The notes beneath the pieces are model-generated. The model saw nothing but the letters and a program-made list of their open reading frames with translations. It ran no database searches and was not told the origin of the DNA. A stretch of 32,520 bases of DNA, taken from the NCBI GenBank assembly GCA_013042995.1, contig JABDPB010000053.1:1-32520 (forward strand), read 5' to 3'. Origin of the DNA: Ignavibacteriaceae bacterium. GTDB taxonomy: Bacteria; Bacteroidota; Ignavibacteria; Ignavibacteriales; Ignavibacteriaceae. Positions 1 to 9,178 of this stretch are shown here, in pieces (position 1 is the first letter of the stretch; each line of letters starts with the position of its first letter). Made by a program: the position numbers and the translations under genes.

Positions 1-416
<416 letters not shown>

Positions 417-493
417 CATAAATTTTTGTATACAGATATTTTCGCTCTTATTTTTAGGCTTGGCTCTTTCAATCTTCTTTATTTTTTTATGAT

Positions 494-609
494 TTTGGTG
501 ACTATAGCCTGGGTGATACACCTCTTTCCATTCCGAACAGAGAAGTTAAGACCCAGAACGCCGATGGTACTGCGTGCGCAGGTGCGTGGGAGAGTAGGTA
601 GTCGCCAAT
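494..609 (+). rRNA. 5S ribosomal RNA
   Basis: The 5' segment TTGGTGACTA (495-504) pairs with the 3' segment TAGTCGCCAA (599-608) to form helix I, with one G-U. Between them are the conserved CCATTCCGAACAGAGAAGTTAAG core (two parts, from 528) and the GCCGATGGTACTGCG and GGGAGAGTAGG segments expected of bacterial 5S rRNA. The length of about 116 nt fits the family. It lies downstream of the 23S gene as the last gene of the rRNA operon. Confidence 0.96.
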
Positions 610-617
610 TTTTATTA

Positions 618-648
618 CCCCGTTCGCTCTGCGATCGGGGTTTTTTTA
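618..648 (+). terminator. rRNA operon intrinsic terminator
   Basis: CCCCG (618-622) pairs with CGGGG (636-640), and the stem continues inward with TCG/CGA after one mismatch. Seven T residues follow at once (641-647). It sits 9 bases after the 5S 3' end, as expected for the end of an rRNA operon. Confidence 0.92.
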
Positions 649-717
649 TTATTTGATTTTTAATCTTATCTTCAAACAATAAATTTCTATCAAGTTAATA
701 ATTGTAGTAAGAAGAAT

Positions 718-1182
718 ATGGTTTATTTTATTTTAGTACTTATACATGTAATTGCTGTAATAATTTTTTTGGGAAACATAACTATCGCTCCCTTCTGGAA
801 AGCAAACGCAGATAAAAAGAAAGATAGGCTGCTGGTTTTAAATGTATGGGAGGGCATAATTAGAGCGGATAAACTTTTTACTATGCCTGGAGTTGTTCTC
901 CTTTTAATTTTTGGAATTGGTAGTGCGCTGCATGGCGGTTTCAATTTAATTTCTACTGGATGGATTTTCTGGTCAATCATTCTTTATATTATCTCAGGTG
1001 CAGCTTTTATGGCAAAGGTTGTTCCAATTCAGAAAAAAATAGTATCACTTGCGAGCGATGAAGCAATCTTTAACTGGGACAGTTATTACAAATTGACAAA
1101 GCAGTGGGATATTTGGAGCTCAATTGCTACAATTACACCATGGATTGCAGTGATTTTAATGGTAATTAAACCAAATATTTAG
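718..1182 (+). CDS. DUF2269-like integral membrane protein
   Basis: This is a 154-residue protein with four predicted membrane segments (about residues 1-24, 55-77, 80-102 and 130-150). The pattern HVIAVIIFLGNITIAPFWK near the N-terminus, together with the overall size, resembles the uncharacterised DUF2269/COG5528 membrane family. The ATG at 718 has a purine-rich AAGAAG just upstream. The gene stands alone between the rRNA terminator and the oxidase operon, and the 150-base gap after it holds no recognisable gene or hairpin. A CopD-like relation has been suggested for similar proteins, but no metal-binding cluster is visible. Its biochemical function is unknown, and the family assignment comes from memory of the pattern, not a search. 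Confidence 0.75.
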   Translation: MVYFILVLIHVIAVIIFLGNITIAPFWKANADKKKDRLLVLNVWEGIIRADKLFTMPGVVLLLIFGIGSALHGGFNLISTGWIFWSIILYIISGAAFMAKVVPIQKKIVSLASDEAIFNWDSYYKLTKQWDIWSSIATITPWIAVILMVIKPNI

Positions 1183-1332
1183 TCTGGTAAACTATTTAAT
1201 AGAGTTATATAGTTCATACAAGTAACCTTCTATAATTTTATCAATCTGTTTATATTTGAATTCAAAATTTTTGGTATTTCCATTCTACCGAATCTAAGAT
1301 TAAACTGCTAGCTATTAATCCGTTAAACAAAA

Positions 1333-3828
1333 TTGAGTGCTCAACACAAGATTGAAAAATCACTAACCTGTTATCACTGTGGTGATGAATGTAATGATGA
1401 CTCAATCAAAATTGACGAAAAGCTTTTTTGCTGCAATGGATGCAAAACTGTTTATGAAATTCTTGACCAGAATAAACTATGTGAATACTATAATCTTGAA
1501 GAAACACCAGGGATATCTCCCCCATTCAGTTTTGGAAATCGCTTTGATTATTTAGATGATGACTTAACCGTACGGCAACTTCTCGATTTTCAGGATGAAA
1601 ATCTCAGCAAAATTACATTTCACATTCCACAAATGCACTGTAGTTCGTGCATTTGGCTGCTGGAAAATCTTTACAAGTTAAATAGAGCCGTCAGTCAATC
1701 GAATGCAGATTTTCTTAAAAAGAAAGTAAGCATAACATTTAGTCACAATAATATAACCTTAAAAGAAATAGTTAAACTTCTTGCATCAATCGGTTACGAA
1801 CCGCAGATTCTTTTAGAAAGTGTTGATAAAAAAGATGAAGATAAAACATCACAAAAACTTTACTACAGACTTGGTGTTGCAGGATTCTGTTTTGCAAATG
1901 TAATGCTGCTTACCTTCCCAGAATACTTAGGCATTGATGTTTCAGATGCATATCTGAAAAAGTTTTTCATCTATCTGAATTTGATTCTTTCCCTGCCGGT
2001 AGTATTTTTTTCAGGTTGGGAATATTTTGGCTCCGCAATAAAAGGATTACGTAAGAATATAATCAATATTGATTTCCCGATATCACTTGGCATTTTGGCA
2101 CTGTTTGGCAGAAGCATTTACGAAATTGCAGCCCAAACAGGAAGCGGATATTTTGATTCGCTCACAGGGTTAATATTTTTCCTGTTGATTGGAAAACTTT
2201 TACAGGATAAAACATATTCATATTTAAACTTTGAACGGAACTATAAATCTTTCTTCCCACTTTCAGTTACAATTAATAAAGATACTGAAGAAAAATCCAT
2301 CCCCCTTAGTAAGCTAATGGTTGGCAACAGAATAGTTGTTCGGAAAAACGAAATCATTCCAGCAGATTCAATTCTTTTTAACGGCGATGGGAAAATTGAT
2401 TACAGTTTTGTTACTGGCGAATCAAAACCGGTTGATAAAGTTTCGGGTGAGCTTATTTATGCGGGCGGCAAACAGTTGGGCAGCGCGATTGAATTGGAAG
2501 TGATTAATGATGTTTCGCAAAGCTATTTAACTCAACTATGGAACAATGAAATATTCAATAAAAAAACCGAAAGCTACTTTACTAATTTTTCAAATGCTGT
2601 AAGTAAGTATTTTACTTTTGTCATTTTGTTGATTGCTTTTGTGTCCGCAGGATTTTGGTTTCAAACTTCTGCTGCAGTTGCTTTAAATGTTTTTACTGCT
2701 GTACTGATTGTTGCATGCCCATGTGCACTTGCTCTCTCAACTCCTTTTACACTTGGCAATGCAATGAGGATTCTAGGCAGGAACAAACTGTTTCTACGAA
2801 ATACTTTAATAATTGAAGAACTCGCAAAAGTAGATCAGATAGTTTTTGATAAGACAGGAACCATAACAAAGCTGGGTAAATCTGATATTATTTTTTCAGG
2901 AGAAGTGCTTAATCCAGTTCAGCAAAAGATGATAAAATCTTTGGTACGGAATTCAACTCACCCTTTAAGTAAAATAATCTTTAAATCGCTGGATGTGGAT
3001 GAATTCTTTCCCGTTACTAAATTTGATGAACAAGCGGGATTTGGAATTTCAGGTGTGGTATATGGGAACAAATTGAAAGTAGGTTCGAAAGATTTTATTG
3101 TTTCCTCTGCAGGTAAAATCAATTTAAAAACTGATGATGAGAATAATTACTCAACTAAAATATATGTTTCAATTAGCGACGAAGTTCTAGGTTACTTTAC
3201 CGCAGCAAACTCTTACCGTAAAGGTATTGGAGATGTGATTAAATCTTTAGGAAAAAGATATAATTTATCATTGCTTTCTGGGGATAAAGAAGGGGAGAGA
3301 GTAAATCTTTTAAAATTTTTTAGTAATAATGATGAACTGCTTTTCAATCAATCACCTGAGCAAAAATTAATTTTTATAAAAGAAAAACAGAATGAAAATA
3401 AAATAGTATTAATGTTTGGCGATGGATTGAATGATGCTGGAGCCTTAAAGCAAAGCGATGTTGGAATTGCTGTAACAGAAGATATCGGTAATTTTTCGCC
3501 TGCAAGCGATGCAATTTTAGATGCTTCAAAACTTGTTCAGGTCCCAAAATTTTTAACTTATGCAAAGTCGGCAATTAGAATAATTTATATTAGTTTTGTT
3601 ATATCGTTTTTGTATAATCTTATAGGATTAAGTTTTGCAATTCAGGGAATACTGTCACCAATTGTTGCTGCGTTATTGATGCCATTCAGTTCAATTTCAG
3701 TTGTATTGTTTGCAACTTTAAGTACTAATTTTATGGCAAAGAAACTTTCACTTATAAAAACTGAAAGCGTGTGTCAAAATCAATTAAAAGAAAAAAGTGA
3801 GGAGAGGAAGGAAATACCATCTCAGTAA
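1333..3828 (+). CDS. ccoI: Copper-exporting P-type ATPase for cbb3 oxidase assembly
   Basis: CcoI/FixI is a P1B-type ATPase that moves copper across the inner membrane for CcoN maturation. The N-terminus has a cysteine-rich metal-binding module (C13, C16, C20 and C33, C34, C37). A heavy-metal-associated domain follows with MHCSSC at residues 101-106. The ATPase core then shows TGES, the membrane CPC motif (462-464), the phosphorylated Asp in DKTGT (506-510), the HP motif in STHPLS, and GDGLND (696-701). All catalytic motifs are intact, and 831 residues is normal for this subfamily. The start is TTG at 1333: a stop lies three codons upstream, and the conserved Cys module begins before any ATG. 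It is the first gene of the cbb3 operon and its end overlaps ccoS. Confidence 0.95.
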   Translation: MSAQHKIEKSLTCYHCGDECNDDSIKIDEKLFCCNGCKTVYEILDQNKLCEYYNLEETPGISPPFSFGNRFDYLDDDLTVRQLLDFQDENLSKITFHIPQMHCSSCIWLLENLYKLNRAVSQSNADFLKKKVSITFSHNNITLKEIVKLLASIGYEPQILLESVDKKDEDKTSQKLYYRLGVAGFCFANVMLLTFPEYLGIDVSDAYLKKFFIYLNLILSLPVVFFSGWEYFGSAIKGLRKNIINIDFPISLGILALFGRSIYEIAAQTGSGYFDSLTGLIFFLLIGKLLQDKTYSYLNFERNYKSFFPLSVTINKDTEEKSIPLSKLMVGNRIVVRKNEIIPADSILFNGDGKIDYSFVTGESKPVDKVSGELIYAGGKQLGSAIELEVINDVSQSYLTQLWNNEIFNKKTESYFTNFSNAVSKYFTFVILLIAFVSAGFWFQTSAAVALNVFTAVLIVACPCALALSTPFTLGNAMRILGRNKLFLRNTLIIEELAKVDQIVFDKTGTITKLGKSDIIFSGEVLNPVQQKMIKSLVRNSTHPLSKIIFKSLDVDEFFPVTKFDEQAGFGISGVVYGNKLKVGSKDFIVSSAGKINLKTDDENNYSTKIYVSISDEVLGYFTAANSYRKGIGDVIKSLGKRYNLSLLSGDKEGERVNLLKFFSNNDELLFNQSPEQKLIFIKEKQNENKIVLMFGDGLNDAGALKQSDVGIAVTEDIGNFSPASDAILDASKLVQVPKFLTYAKSAIRIIYISFVISFLYNLIGLSFAIQGILSPIVAALLMPFSSISVVLFATLSTNFMAKKLSLIKTESVCQNQLKEKSEERKEIPSQ

Positions 3829-4001
3829 TAGTAATATTAATAAGTGTTAGTCTGCTTGTTGCAGTTGGATTTTTAGTGGCGTTTTTAATTTCGGTTAAAA
3901 GCGGGCAGTATAAAGACACGCACACACCTGCAATTAGAGTTTTGTTCGATAATAAATCTGAAGAAAAAAATAAAGAAGAAAATAATTCTAGATCCAAATA
4001 A
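3819..4001 (+). CDS. ccoS: cbb3 oxidase assembly protein CcoS, apparent AUC start
   Basis: This is a 60-residue protein with one N-terminal membrane segment (about residues 2-25). A charged tail follows, beginning SGQYKDTHTPAIRVLFD, the signature stretch of CcoS/FixS. CcoS is needed to make active cbb3 oxidase and works with CcoI in metal delivery. No ATG, GTG or TTG exists in this frame between the upstream stop and the membrane segment. The best start is ATC at 3819, giving the usual (M)SVIVILI N-terminus. It is preceded by a strong purine-rich Shine-Dalgarno sequence, GGAGAGGAAGG (3801-3811). The gene overlaps the ccoI end by 10 bases and ends 11 bases before ccoNO. An ATG-to-ATC sequencing error or mutation is the main alternative to a true non-canonical start. 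Confidence 0.88.
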   Translation: MSVIVILISVSLLVAVGFLVAFLISVKSGQYKDTHTPAIRVLFDNKSEEKNKEENNSRSK

Positions 4002-4012
4002 AGGAGTGGTAA

Positions 4013-6151
4013 ATGGAATTGGAAAAATTTAGTTACGATAATGAAATTGTAAGAAAATTTGCATTTGCTACCTCGCTTTGGGGATTAGTTGGAATGCTAG
4101 TCGGACTTTTACTTGCCGTTCAGTTGTTTGCGCCTGCATTTAATTTCAACATTTCGTTTTTAACTTTCGGCAGAATAAGACCACTGCACACAAATGCAGT
4201 AATTTTTGCTTTTGTGGGTAACGCCATTTTTATGGGAGTCTACTATTCACTTCAGCGGTTGTGTAAAGCAAGAATGTTCAGCGACTTACTAAGTAACATT
4301 CACTTTTGGGGCTGGCAGTTAATTATTGTTTCTGCGGCAATTACTCTTCCGCTTGGAATTACAACAAGCAAAGAATATGCAGAGCTCGAATGGCCAATTG
4401 ATATTGCAATTGCACTTGTATGGGTTGCATTTGGTATCAATATGTTCGCAACAATAATTAAGCGGCGCGAAAAGCACATGTATGTTGCAATCTGGTTTTA
4501 CATCGCCACATGGATAACAGTTACTGTTTTGCATATTGTAAATTCAATTGAAATTCCTGTAAGCTTTTTAAAAAGCTATCCCGTTTATGCAGGTGTTCAG
4601 GATGCACTTGTGCAGTGGTGGTATGGGCATAATGCAGTTGCGTTCTTTTTAACTACTCCTTTTCTCGGCCTGATGTATTACTTCCTTCCGAAAGCTGCAA
4701 ACAGACCGGTATATTCGTACAAACTTTCAATAGTCCACTTTTGGACCTTGGTTTTCATTTATATATGGGCGGGTCCGCATCATCTTCTTTATTCAGCTTT
4801 ACCTGACTGGGCACAATCTCTCGGGACTGTTTTTTCGATAATGCTAATTGCACCATCATGGGGAGGGATGATTAATGGTTTACTTACATTACGAGGTGCA
4901 TGGGACAGAGTCCGCGAAAATCCAATTTTAAAATTCATGGTAGTAGCAGTTACTGCTTACGGAATGGCAACGCTGGAAGGTCCAGCTTTATCCTTAAAAA
5001 ATGTAAATGCAATTGCCCACTTCACAGATTGGATTATTGCACATGTTCACGTTGGTGCTCTTGGCTGGAACGGATTTTTAACTTTTGGAATACTTTACTG
5101 GCTAATTCCAATTCTTTGGAACACTAAACTTTATTCTAAAAAACTTGCAAACTTCCATTTCTGGATCGGATTTTTAGGAATAGTATTTTATGCGCTTTCA
5201 ATGTGGTTCTCTGGTGTTACACAATCATTAATGTGGAAACAGTTTACTCCACTAGGAGTATTGCAGTACCCTAACTTTTTGGAAACTGTTTTACAAATTG
5301 TTCCAATGTACATAATTAGAACAATTGGAGGATCGCTTTATTTTGTCGGCGTGATTGTTATGGTTTACAATTTGGTGAAAACTGCTAAGCAAGGCTCATT
5401 CGCGAAAGAAGAACAAACCGAAGCACCTGCACTGGCTAAAATTAAAGATCCTTTGAGAAAGGGTTCCTACCATCGTTGGCTGGAAGGAAAACCTTTAATT
5501 ATGATGATTGGTGCGTTAATATTGATTCTTATCGGAACTTTTGTTGAATTCGTACCAACATTTTTAATTAAGTCGAATGTTCCAACAATTTCTTCCGTAA
5601 AACCTTTTACACCTTTGGAACTGCAGGGTAGGGATATTTATATACGTGAGGCATGCAATAGCTGTCACTCGCAGCTGGTTAGACCATTCAGAAGTGAAAC
5701 AGAAAGATACGGTGAATATTCAAAAGCAGGTGAGTATGTTTACGATCATCCATTCCTTTGGGGTTCTAAGCGAACAGGGCCTGATTTACATCGAGTTGGT
5801 GGTAAGTATCCAAATTTGTGGCACTACCTGCATATGGAAAATCCTTCAAGTATGTCCCCAGGCTCATTAATGCCATCGTATCCATGGTTGCTAACAGATG
5901 ATCTCGATGCTTCTTCAACAGAATCTAAAATTAATGTGATGAAAAGTATAGGTGTTCCTTATCCCGAAGGCTTTGAAAAAATTGCAATTGATGAATTAAC
6001 AAAACAAGCTGAGCAAATTGCTCTTGATTTGCAAGATAATGGTGTTCCCGCGGAACCGAACAAAGAAATAATTGCACTCATTGCATACTTGCAGCGACTA
6101 GGAACAGACATTAAAGCAAATAAAAATATTACTGATCAGGCAGGTAATTGA
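4013..6151 (+). CDS. ccoNO: cbb3-type cytochrome c oxidase subunit I/II fusion
   Basis: This single 712-residue chain joins the catalytic subunit CcoN (about residues 1-480) to the monohaem subunit CcoO (about 500-712). It reduces O2 to water at a haem b/CuB centre and pumps protons. The CcoN part has many membrane spans. Candidate ligands are H206 in WWYGHNAV, the H256-H257 pair in AGPHHLLY, and H344/H346 in IAHVHVGALGWNG, with a low-spin haem His in RPLHTNAV. The CcoO part has a membrane anchor (about 499-520) and the haem c motif CNSCH (548-552). Met residues in MPSYPWL offer the usual axial ligand. A clear Shine-Dalgarno AAGGAG stands upstream of the ATG. Fused CcoNO is known in the Bacteroidota/Chlorobiota group. 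Confidence 0.96.
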   Translation: MELEKFSYDNEIVRKFAFATSLWGLVGMLVGLLLAVQLFAPAFNFNISFLTFGRIRPLHTNAVIFAFVGNAIFMGVYYSLQRLCKARMFSDLLSNIHFWGWQLIIVSAAITLPLGITTSKEYAELEWPIDIAIALVWVAFGINMFATIIKRREKHMYVAIWFYIATWITVTVLHIVNSIEIPVSFLKSYPVYAGVQDALVQWWYGHNAVAFFLTTPFLGLMYYFLPKAANRPVYSYKLSIVHFWTLVFIYIWAGPHHLLYSALPDWAQSLGTVFSIMLIAPSWGGMINGLLTLRGAWDRVRENPILKFMVVAVTAYGMATLEGPALSLKNVNAIAHFTDWIIAHVHVGALGWNGFLTFGILYWLIPILWNTKLYSKKLANFHFWIGFLGIVFYALSMWFSGVTQSLMWKQFTPLGVLQYPNFLETVLQIVPMYIIRTIGGSLYFVGVIVMVYNLVKTAKQGSFAKEEQTEAPALAKIKDPLRKGSYHRWLEGKPLIMMIGALILILIGTFVEFVPTFLIKSNVPTISSVKPFTPLELQGRDIYIREACNSCHSQLVRPFRSETERYGEYSKAGEYVYDHPFLWGSKRTGPDLHRVGGKYPNLWHYLHMENPSSMSPGSLMPSYPWLLTDDLDASSTESKINVMKSIGVPYPEGFEKIAIDELTKQAEQIALDLQDNGVPAEPNKEIIALIAYLQRLGTDIKANKNITDQAGN

Positions 6152-6152
6152 G

Positions 6153-6374
6153 ATGTATAAAGATATTTTGCAATCAATTGACGGTGTTGAGTTTTACGCA
6201 ATAGCTGCAATGATGATATTTATTCTGTTTTTTTTAGTGATGATTGTCTGGTTAATCAAAGTTGATAAAAACTATATTAAAAAAATGAGTGAGCTTCCTT
6301 TAAAAGAAGATAACGAAACCTCAAACGAAGAAATGAACTTTAAAAATCTAACGGGTAGAACAAATGAAGTATAA
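6153..6374 (+). CDS. ccoQ: cbb3 oxidase small subunit CcoQ/FixQ-like
   Basis: This 73-residue protein has one membrane segment (about residues 15-37), then a basic stretch and an acidic tail. This is the layout of CcoQ, a non-catalytic subunit that stabilises the cbb3 complex. Sequence conservation in this family is low, so the call rests on topology and on position. It begins one base after the ccoNO stop and overlaps the ccoP start by 11 bases. The tail is longer than in many proteobacterial CcoQ proteins. Confidence 0.85.
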   Translation: MYKDILQSIDGVEFYAIAAMMIFILFFLVMIVWLIKVDKNYIKKMSELPLKEDNETSNEEMNFKNLTGRTNEV

Positions 6375-7203
6375 AAACATCAACAAAAGTTTTTTCAAAT
6401 TTTTGGCAGTAAAATGTTTTGTCCTTTCTTTTTTCTCGCAAGCTTTTGCAGAAGGTGAATCGGACTTTCCGCCGAATTATTACGATATAGTTGCACTGGT
6501 ATTGCTTGCTATTATTGTTCTATCACTTTTGAGCATAATTTATTTTGAAGGAAAACCGAAAGCCGAGGGTAAGAAGAAGTCCCTAATACTATCAAAATTC
6601 AGGCAGATAATCACAAAATCAACTCCAATCGAGCGTGAAAAGGATATTCTTTTCGATCATTCATACGATGGAATAAAAGAACTTGATAGTAAAATCCCAC
6701 CGTGGTTTACCTGGCTTTTCTACATAACAATATTCTTCAGTATTTATTATATGCTTCACTACCATGTTTTAGAAACGGGTGAACTGATGGCAGATGAATA
6801 CAACGAAGAGATGAGAATTGCTGTCGAAGAAAAAGAGGCTTTAATGGAGTCGGGTGCATTTGTAAATGAAGAAACTGTTACACTCTTGACAGAGGAAGTT
6901 GCGCTTCTATCAGGTAAAGAAATTTATGATGAAAATTGTGTGGCTTGCCATGCAAGCGATGGCGGCGGAATTGTTGGTCCCAACATAACTGATGAGTACT
7001 GGATTCATGGCGGTGGAATTAAGAATGTATTTAAGGTTATAAAATACGGAATTGTTGAAAAAGGGATGATAGCTTGGCAGACACAATTAAATCCGAACCA
7101 GATGCAGGAGGTTTCAAGCTACGTTTTAAGCTTTCAAGGTACAACTCCTGCTGCACCAAAACAACCTGAAGGGGAAATCTGGACGAAAGAAGAGACTGAA
7201 TAA
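6364..7203 (+). CDS. ccoP: cbb3 oxidase subunit III, monohaem CcoP
   Basis: CcoP passes electrons from soluble cytochrome c into the oxidase. The 279-residue chain begins with a signal-like hydrophobic stretch (about 10-29) and a membrane segment (about 39-60). The typical CcoP N-terminal domain follows (FDHSYDGIKELD...PPWFTWLFY, with a span near 117-135), then one cytochrome c domain. The haem motif is CVACH (192-196), and M235 in KGMIAW is the likely axial ligand. Classical proteobacterial CcoP has two haem c domains and only one is present here. The ATG at 6364 lies inside ccoQ, consistent with translational coupling. A possible hairpin follows the stop codon before ccoG. Confidence 0.93.
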   Translation: MKYKNINKSFFKFLAVKCFVLSFFSQAFAEGESDFPPNYYDIVALVLLAIIVLSLLSIIYFEGKPKAEGKKKSLILSKFRQIITKSTPIEREKDILFDHSYDGIKELDSKIPPWFTWLFYITIFFSIYYMLHYHVLETGELMADEYNEEMRIAVEEKEALMESGAFVNEETVTLLTEEVALLSGKEIYDENCVACHASDGGGIVGPNITDEYWIHGGGIKNVFKVIKYGIVEKGMIAWQTQLNPNQMQEVSSYVLSFQGTTPAAPKQPEGEIWTKEETE

Positions 7204-7223
7204 AATATTTAGAGTAGCGATTT

Positions 7224-7273
7224 TTGAATTGCGACTTTGTGCTCATTGCGAAATTTCTTGGGTCGTAATTCAA
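7224..7273. repeat. Inverted repeat between ccoP and ccoG
   Basis: TTGAATTGCGAC (7224-7235) is complementary to GTCGTAATTCAA (7262-7273) over 12 pairs including one G-U, with a 26-base loop. No T-run follows, so it is not a standard terminator. It fills most of the 90-base gap between ccoP and ccoG. It may act as an mRNA-stability or processing hairpin or be a copy of a dispersed palindrome. Confidence 0.6.
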
Positions 7274-7293
7274 TTTAGATTATCCAACAAGTT

Positions 7294-8733
7294 ATGAATG
7301 AAGAAACTCTTGAGCAGCAGCTATACGATGAAGAAAGCCAAACGTTTCGCAATCAATTAGCTACTGTAACCGATGAGGGGAAAAGAAAATGGATCTATCC
7401 TAAAAAACCTTCTGGTAGATTCCATAGTGCCCGAATTTTCGTTTCGGCTATTTTACTATTGATATTAATCATCATACCTTTTATAAAAGTGAACGGGTAT
7501 CCGTTTATGCTTTTCGATTTTCTGAACCGAAAATTTATTTTATTTGGTATTCTTTTTGGTCCGCATGATTTTCATCTATTTGTTATTGCAATGATTGCAA
7601 CTGTTGTATTTGTAATTCTTTTCACAGCAATATTTGGAAGAATATTTTGCGGATGGGCCTGTCCTCAAACAATTTTTATGGAAATGGTATTCCGAAAAAT
7701 TGAATACTGGTTGGAAGGTGATGCTAAGGATCAAAGAAAACTAAAAGCAGCACCGTGGACGGGATCAAAGATTCTTAAAAAAATAATGAAGCATATTATA
7801 TTTTTTGCAATTGCATTTTTTATATCGAATATCTTTTTGTCATATATAATCGGAATGGATGAATTAATTAATATAATTACTGATCCGCCATCTGAACATT
7901 TAGAAGGTTTATTTGCGATTACTGCCTTTTCCGGAGTTTTCTATTTTGTTTTTTCATATTTCCGCGAGCAGGTTTGTACGATTGTTTGTCCTTATGGAAG
8001 ACTGCAGGGAGTTCTGCTTGATAGAGATTCTGTTGTTATTGCATACGATAATGTACGCGGTGAACCTCGGAAACGATTCAGAAAAGATGAAGGTTGGGAA
8101 AACCGTGGCGATTGCATCGAATGCTACCAATGCGTTGAAGTCTGTCCGACTGGAATTGATATCCGTAATGGAATACAACTTGAGTGTGTAAATTGCACTG
8201 CTTGTATTGATGCATGCGATGATATAATGGATAAAATTAAAAAACCAAGAGGACTGATTAGATACGCATCTGTTAACTCAATTGAAAAAAATACTAAGTG
8301 GAAATTTACACCAAGGGCTATTGGTTATTCTTCTTTGCTAACTGTGCTGCTAACAGTTTTAGTTTTTCTGCTTGCAAACAGAACAGATTTTAGTGTAACA
8401 GTTTTAAGAACTCCTGGTTTGTTATTTCAGGAACAACCAAATAATATGGTGAGCAACATTTATGATTTAAATATTGTAAACAAAACTTTTGATGAAATTC
8501 CAATTTCTCTAAAACTGGAAAATATTGAAGGTGAATTAAAACTTGTTGGGAAAGATATTGTAATGGAACCACAAGGTAATATTGATACAAAGTTTTTATT
8601 GCTGCTGCCAAAAGAAAATCTAAAAAAAATGAATACTCCAGTGGAGATTGGAATTTACGATGGAACCAATCTTATTAAAAGAGTAAAGACATCCTTTTTA
8701 GCCCCTTTAAAGAAAAATGAGGAAAGCAGTTGA
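7294..8733 (+). CDS. ccoG: cbb3 oxidase accessory protein, polyferredoxin-like CcoG
   Basis: CcoG (FixG/RdxA) is a membrane iron-sulfur protein implicated in copper reduction during cbb3 assembly. The 479-residue protein has a first membrane span near 48-68. It contains the conserved FCGWACP motif (C119, C123) and a second CTIVCPYG motif. Two ferredoxin-type clusters are present, CIECYQCVEVCP (C274, C277, C280, C284) and CVNCTACIDAC (C298, C301, C304, C308). A C-terminal periplasmic Ig-like domain follows a further span near 340-360. Length and cysteine pattern match intact family members. Its stop codon overlaps the TTG start of the FixH gene. Confidence 0.95.
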   Translation: MNEETLEQQLYDEESQTFRNQLATVTDEGKRKWIYPKKPSGRFHSARIFVSAILLLILIIIPFIKVNGYPFMLFDFLNRKFILFGILFGPHDFHLFVIAMIATVVFVILFTAIFGRIFCGWACPQTIFMEMVFRKIEYWLEGDAKDQRKLKAAPWTGSKILKKIMKHIIFFAIAFFISNIFLSYIIGMDELINIITDPPSEHLEGLFAITAFSGVFYFVFSYFREQVCTIVCPYGRLQGVLLDRDSVVIAYDNVRGEPRKRFRKDEGWENRGDCIECYQCVEVCPTGIDIRNGIQLECVNCTACIDACDDIMDKIKKPRGLIRYASVNSIEKNTKWKFTPRAIGYSSLLTVLLTVLVFLLANRTDFSVTVLRTPGLLFQEQPNNMVSNIYDLNIVNKTFDEIPISLKLENIEGELKLVGKDIVMEPQGNIDTKFLLLLPKENLKKMNTPVEIGIYDGTNLIKRVKTSFLAPLKKNEESS

Positions 8734-9176
8734 TAAAAATAAGTTGGGGCACTGGGATAGTAATTGGAATTGTTATTTTTGTTACAATAACCTTTTCAAT
8801 GACGATTATTTTTATGACACAGGATGTGAATCTTGTTACTGATGATTATTATGAAAAGACTCTAACCTATCAGGATGAGATAGATAAGAAAAGCAGAACA
8901 AAAGCGCTAAATGAAGAAGTGAAAATTAATTTTAATGGAAAGATGATTAGCATCTTATTTCCGTCTGATTATCTAAATAAAAATATCTCAGGTGAAATAT
9001 ATTTTTATCGTCCATCTAATCCTGCATTGGATTTTAAAATTCCATTGCAGTTAAGTCAAGAAGGAATTCAAGTAATTCCAGTCGAGAGAATAGAAAAAGG
9101 ATTTTGGCGGTTAAAAATTAACTGGCTAATGAATGAATACGCATTTTACAATGAAAGAGCAATTACAATAAAATAA
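8730..9176 (+). CDS. ccoH: FixH family protein
   Basis: This 148-residue protein has one N-terminal membrane span (about residues 7-29) followed by QDVNLVTDDYYEKTLTYQ, a pattern typical of FixH/CcoH proteins. The C-terminal part looks like a beta-rich extracytoplasmic domain. FixH proteins take part in cbb3 assembly, probably stabilising intermediates or aiding copper delivery. The start is TTG at 8730, overlapping the ccoG TGA in a TTGA arrangement, with a GAGGAAAG ribosome binding site upstream. The next gene starts 2 bases after its stop. Confidence 0.9.
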   Translation: MIKISWGTGIVIGIVIFVTITFSMTIIFMTQDVNLVTDDYYEKTLTYQDEIDKKSRTKALNEEVKINFNGKMISILFPSDYLNKNISGEIYFYRPSNPALDFKIPLQLSQEGIQVIPVERIEKGFWRLKINWLMNEYAFYNERAITIK

Positions 9177-9178
9177 TT

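Noticed and set aside
1183..1332. Possible FNR-type operator before ccoI, since cbb3 operons are often oxygen-regulated
   Set aside because: No TTGAT-N4-ATCAA-like palindrome is present in the 150-base gap, so no site is claimed.
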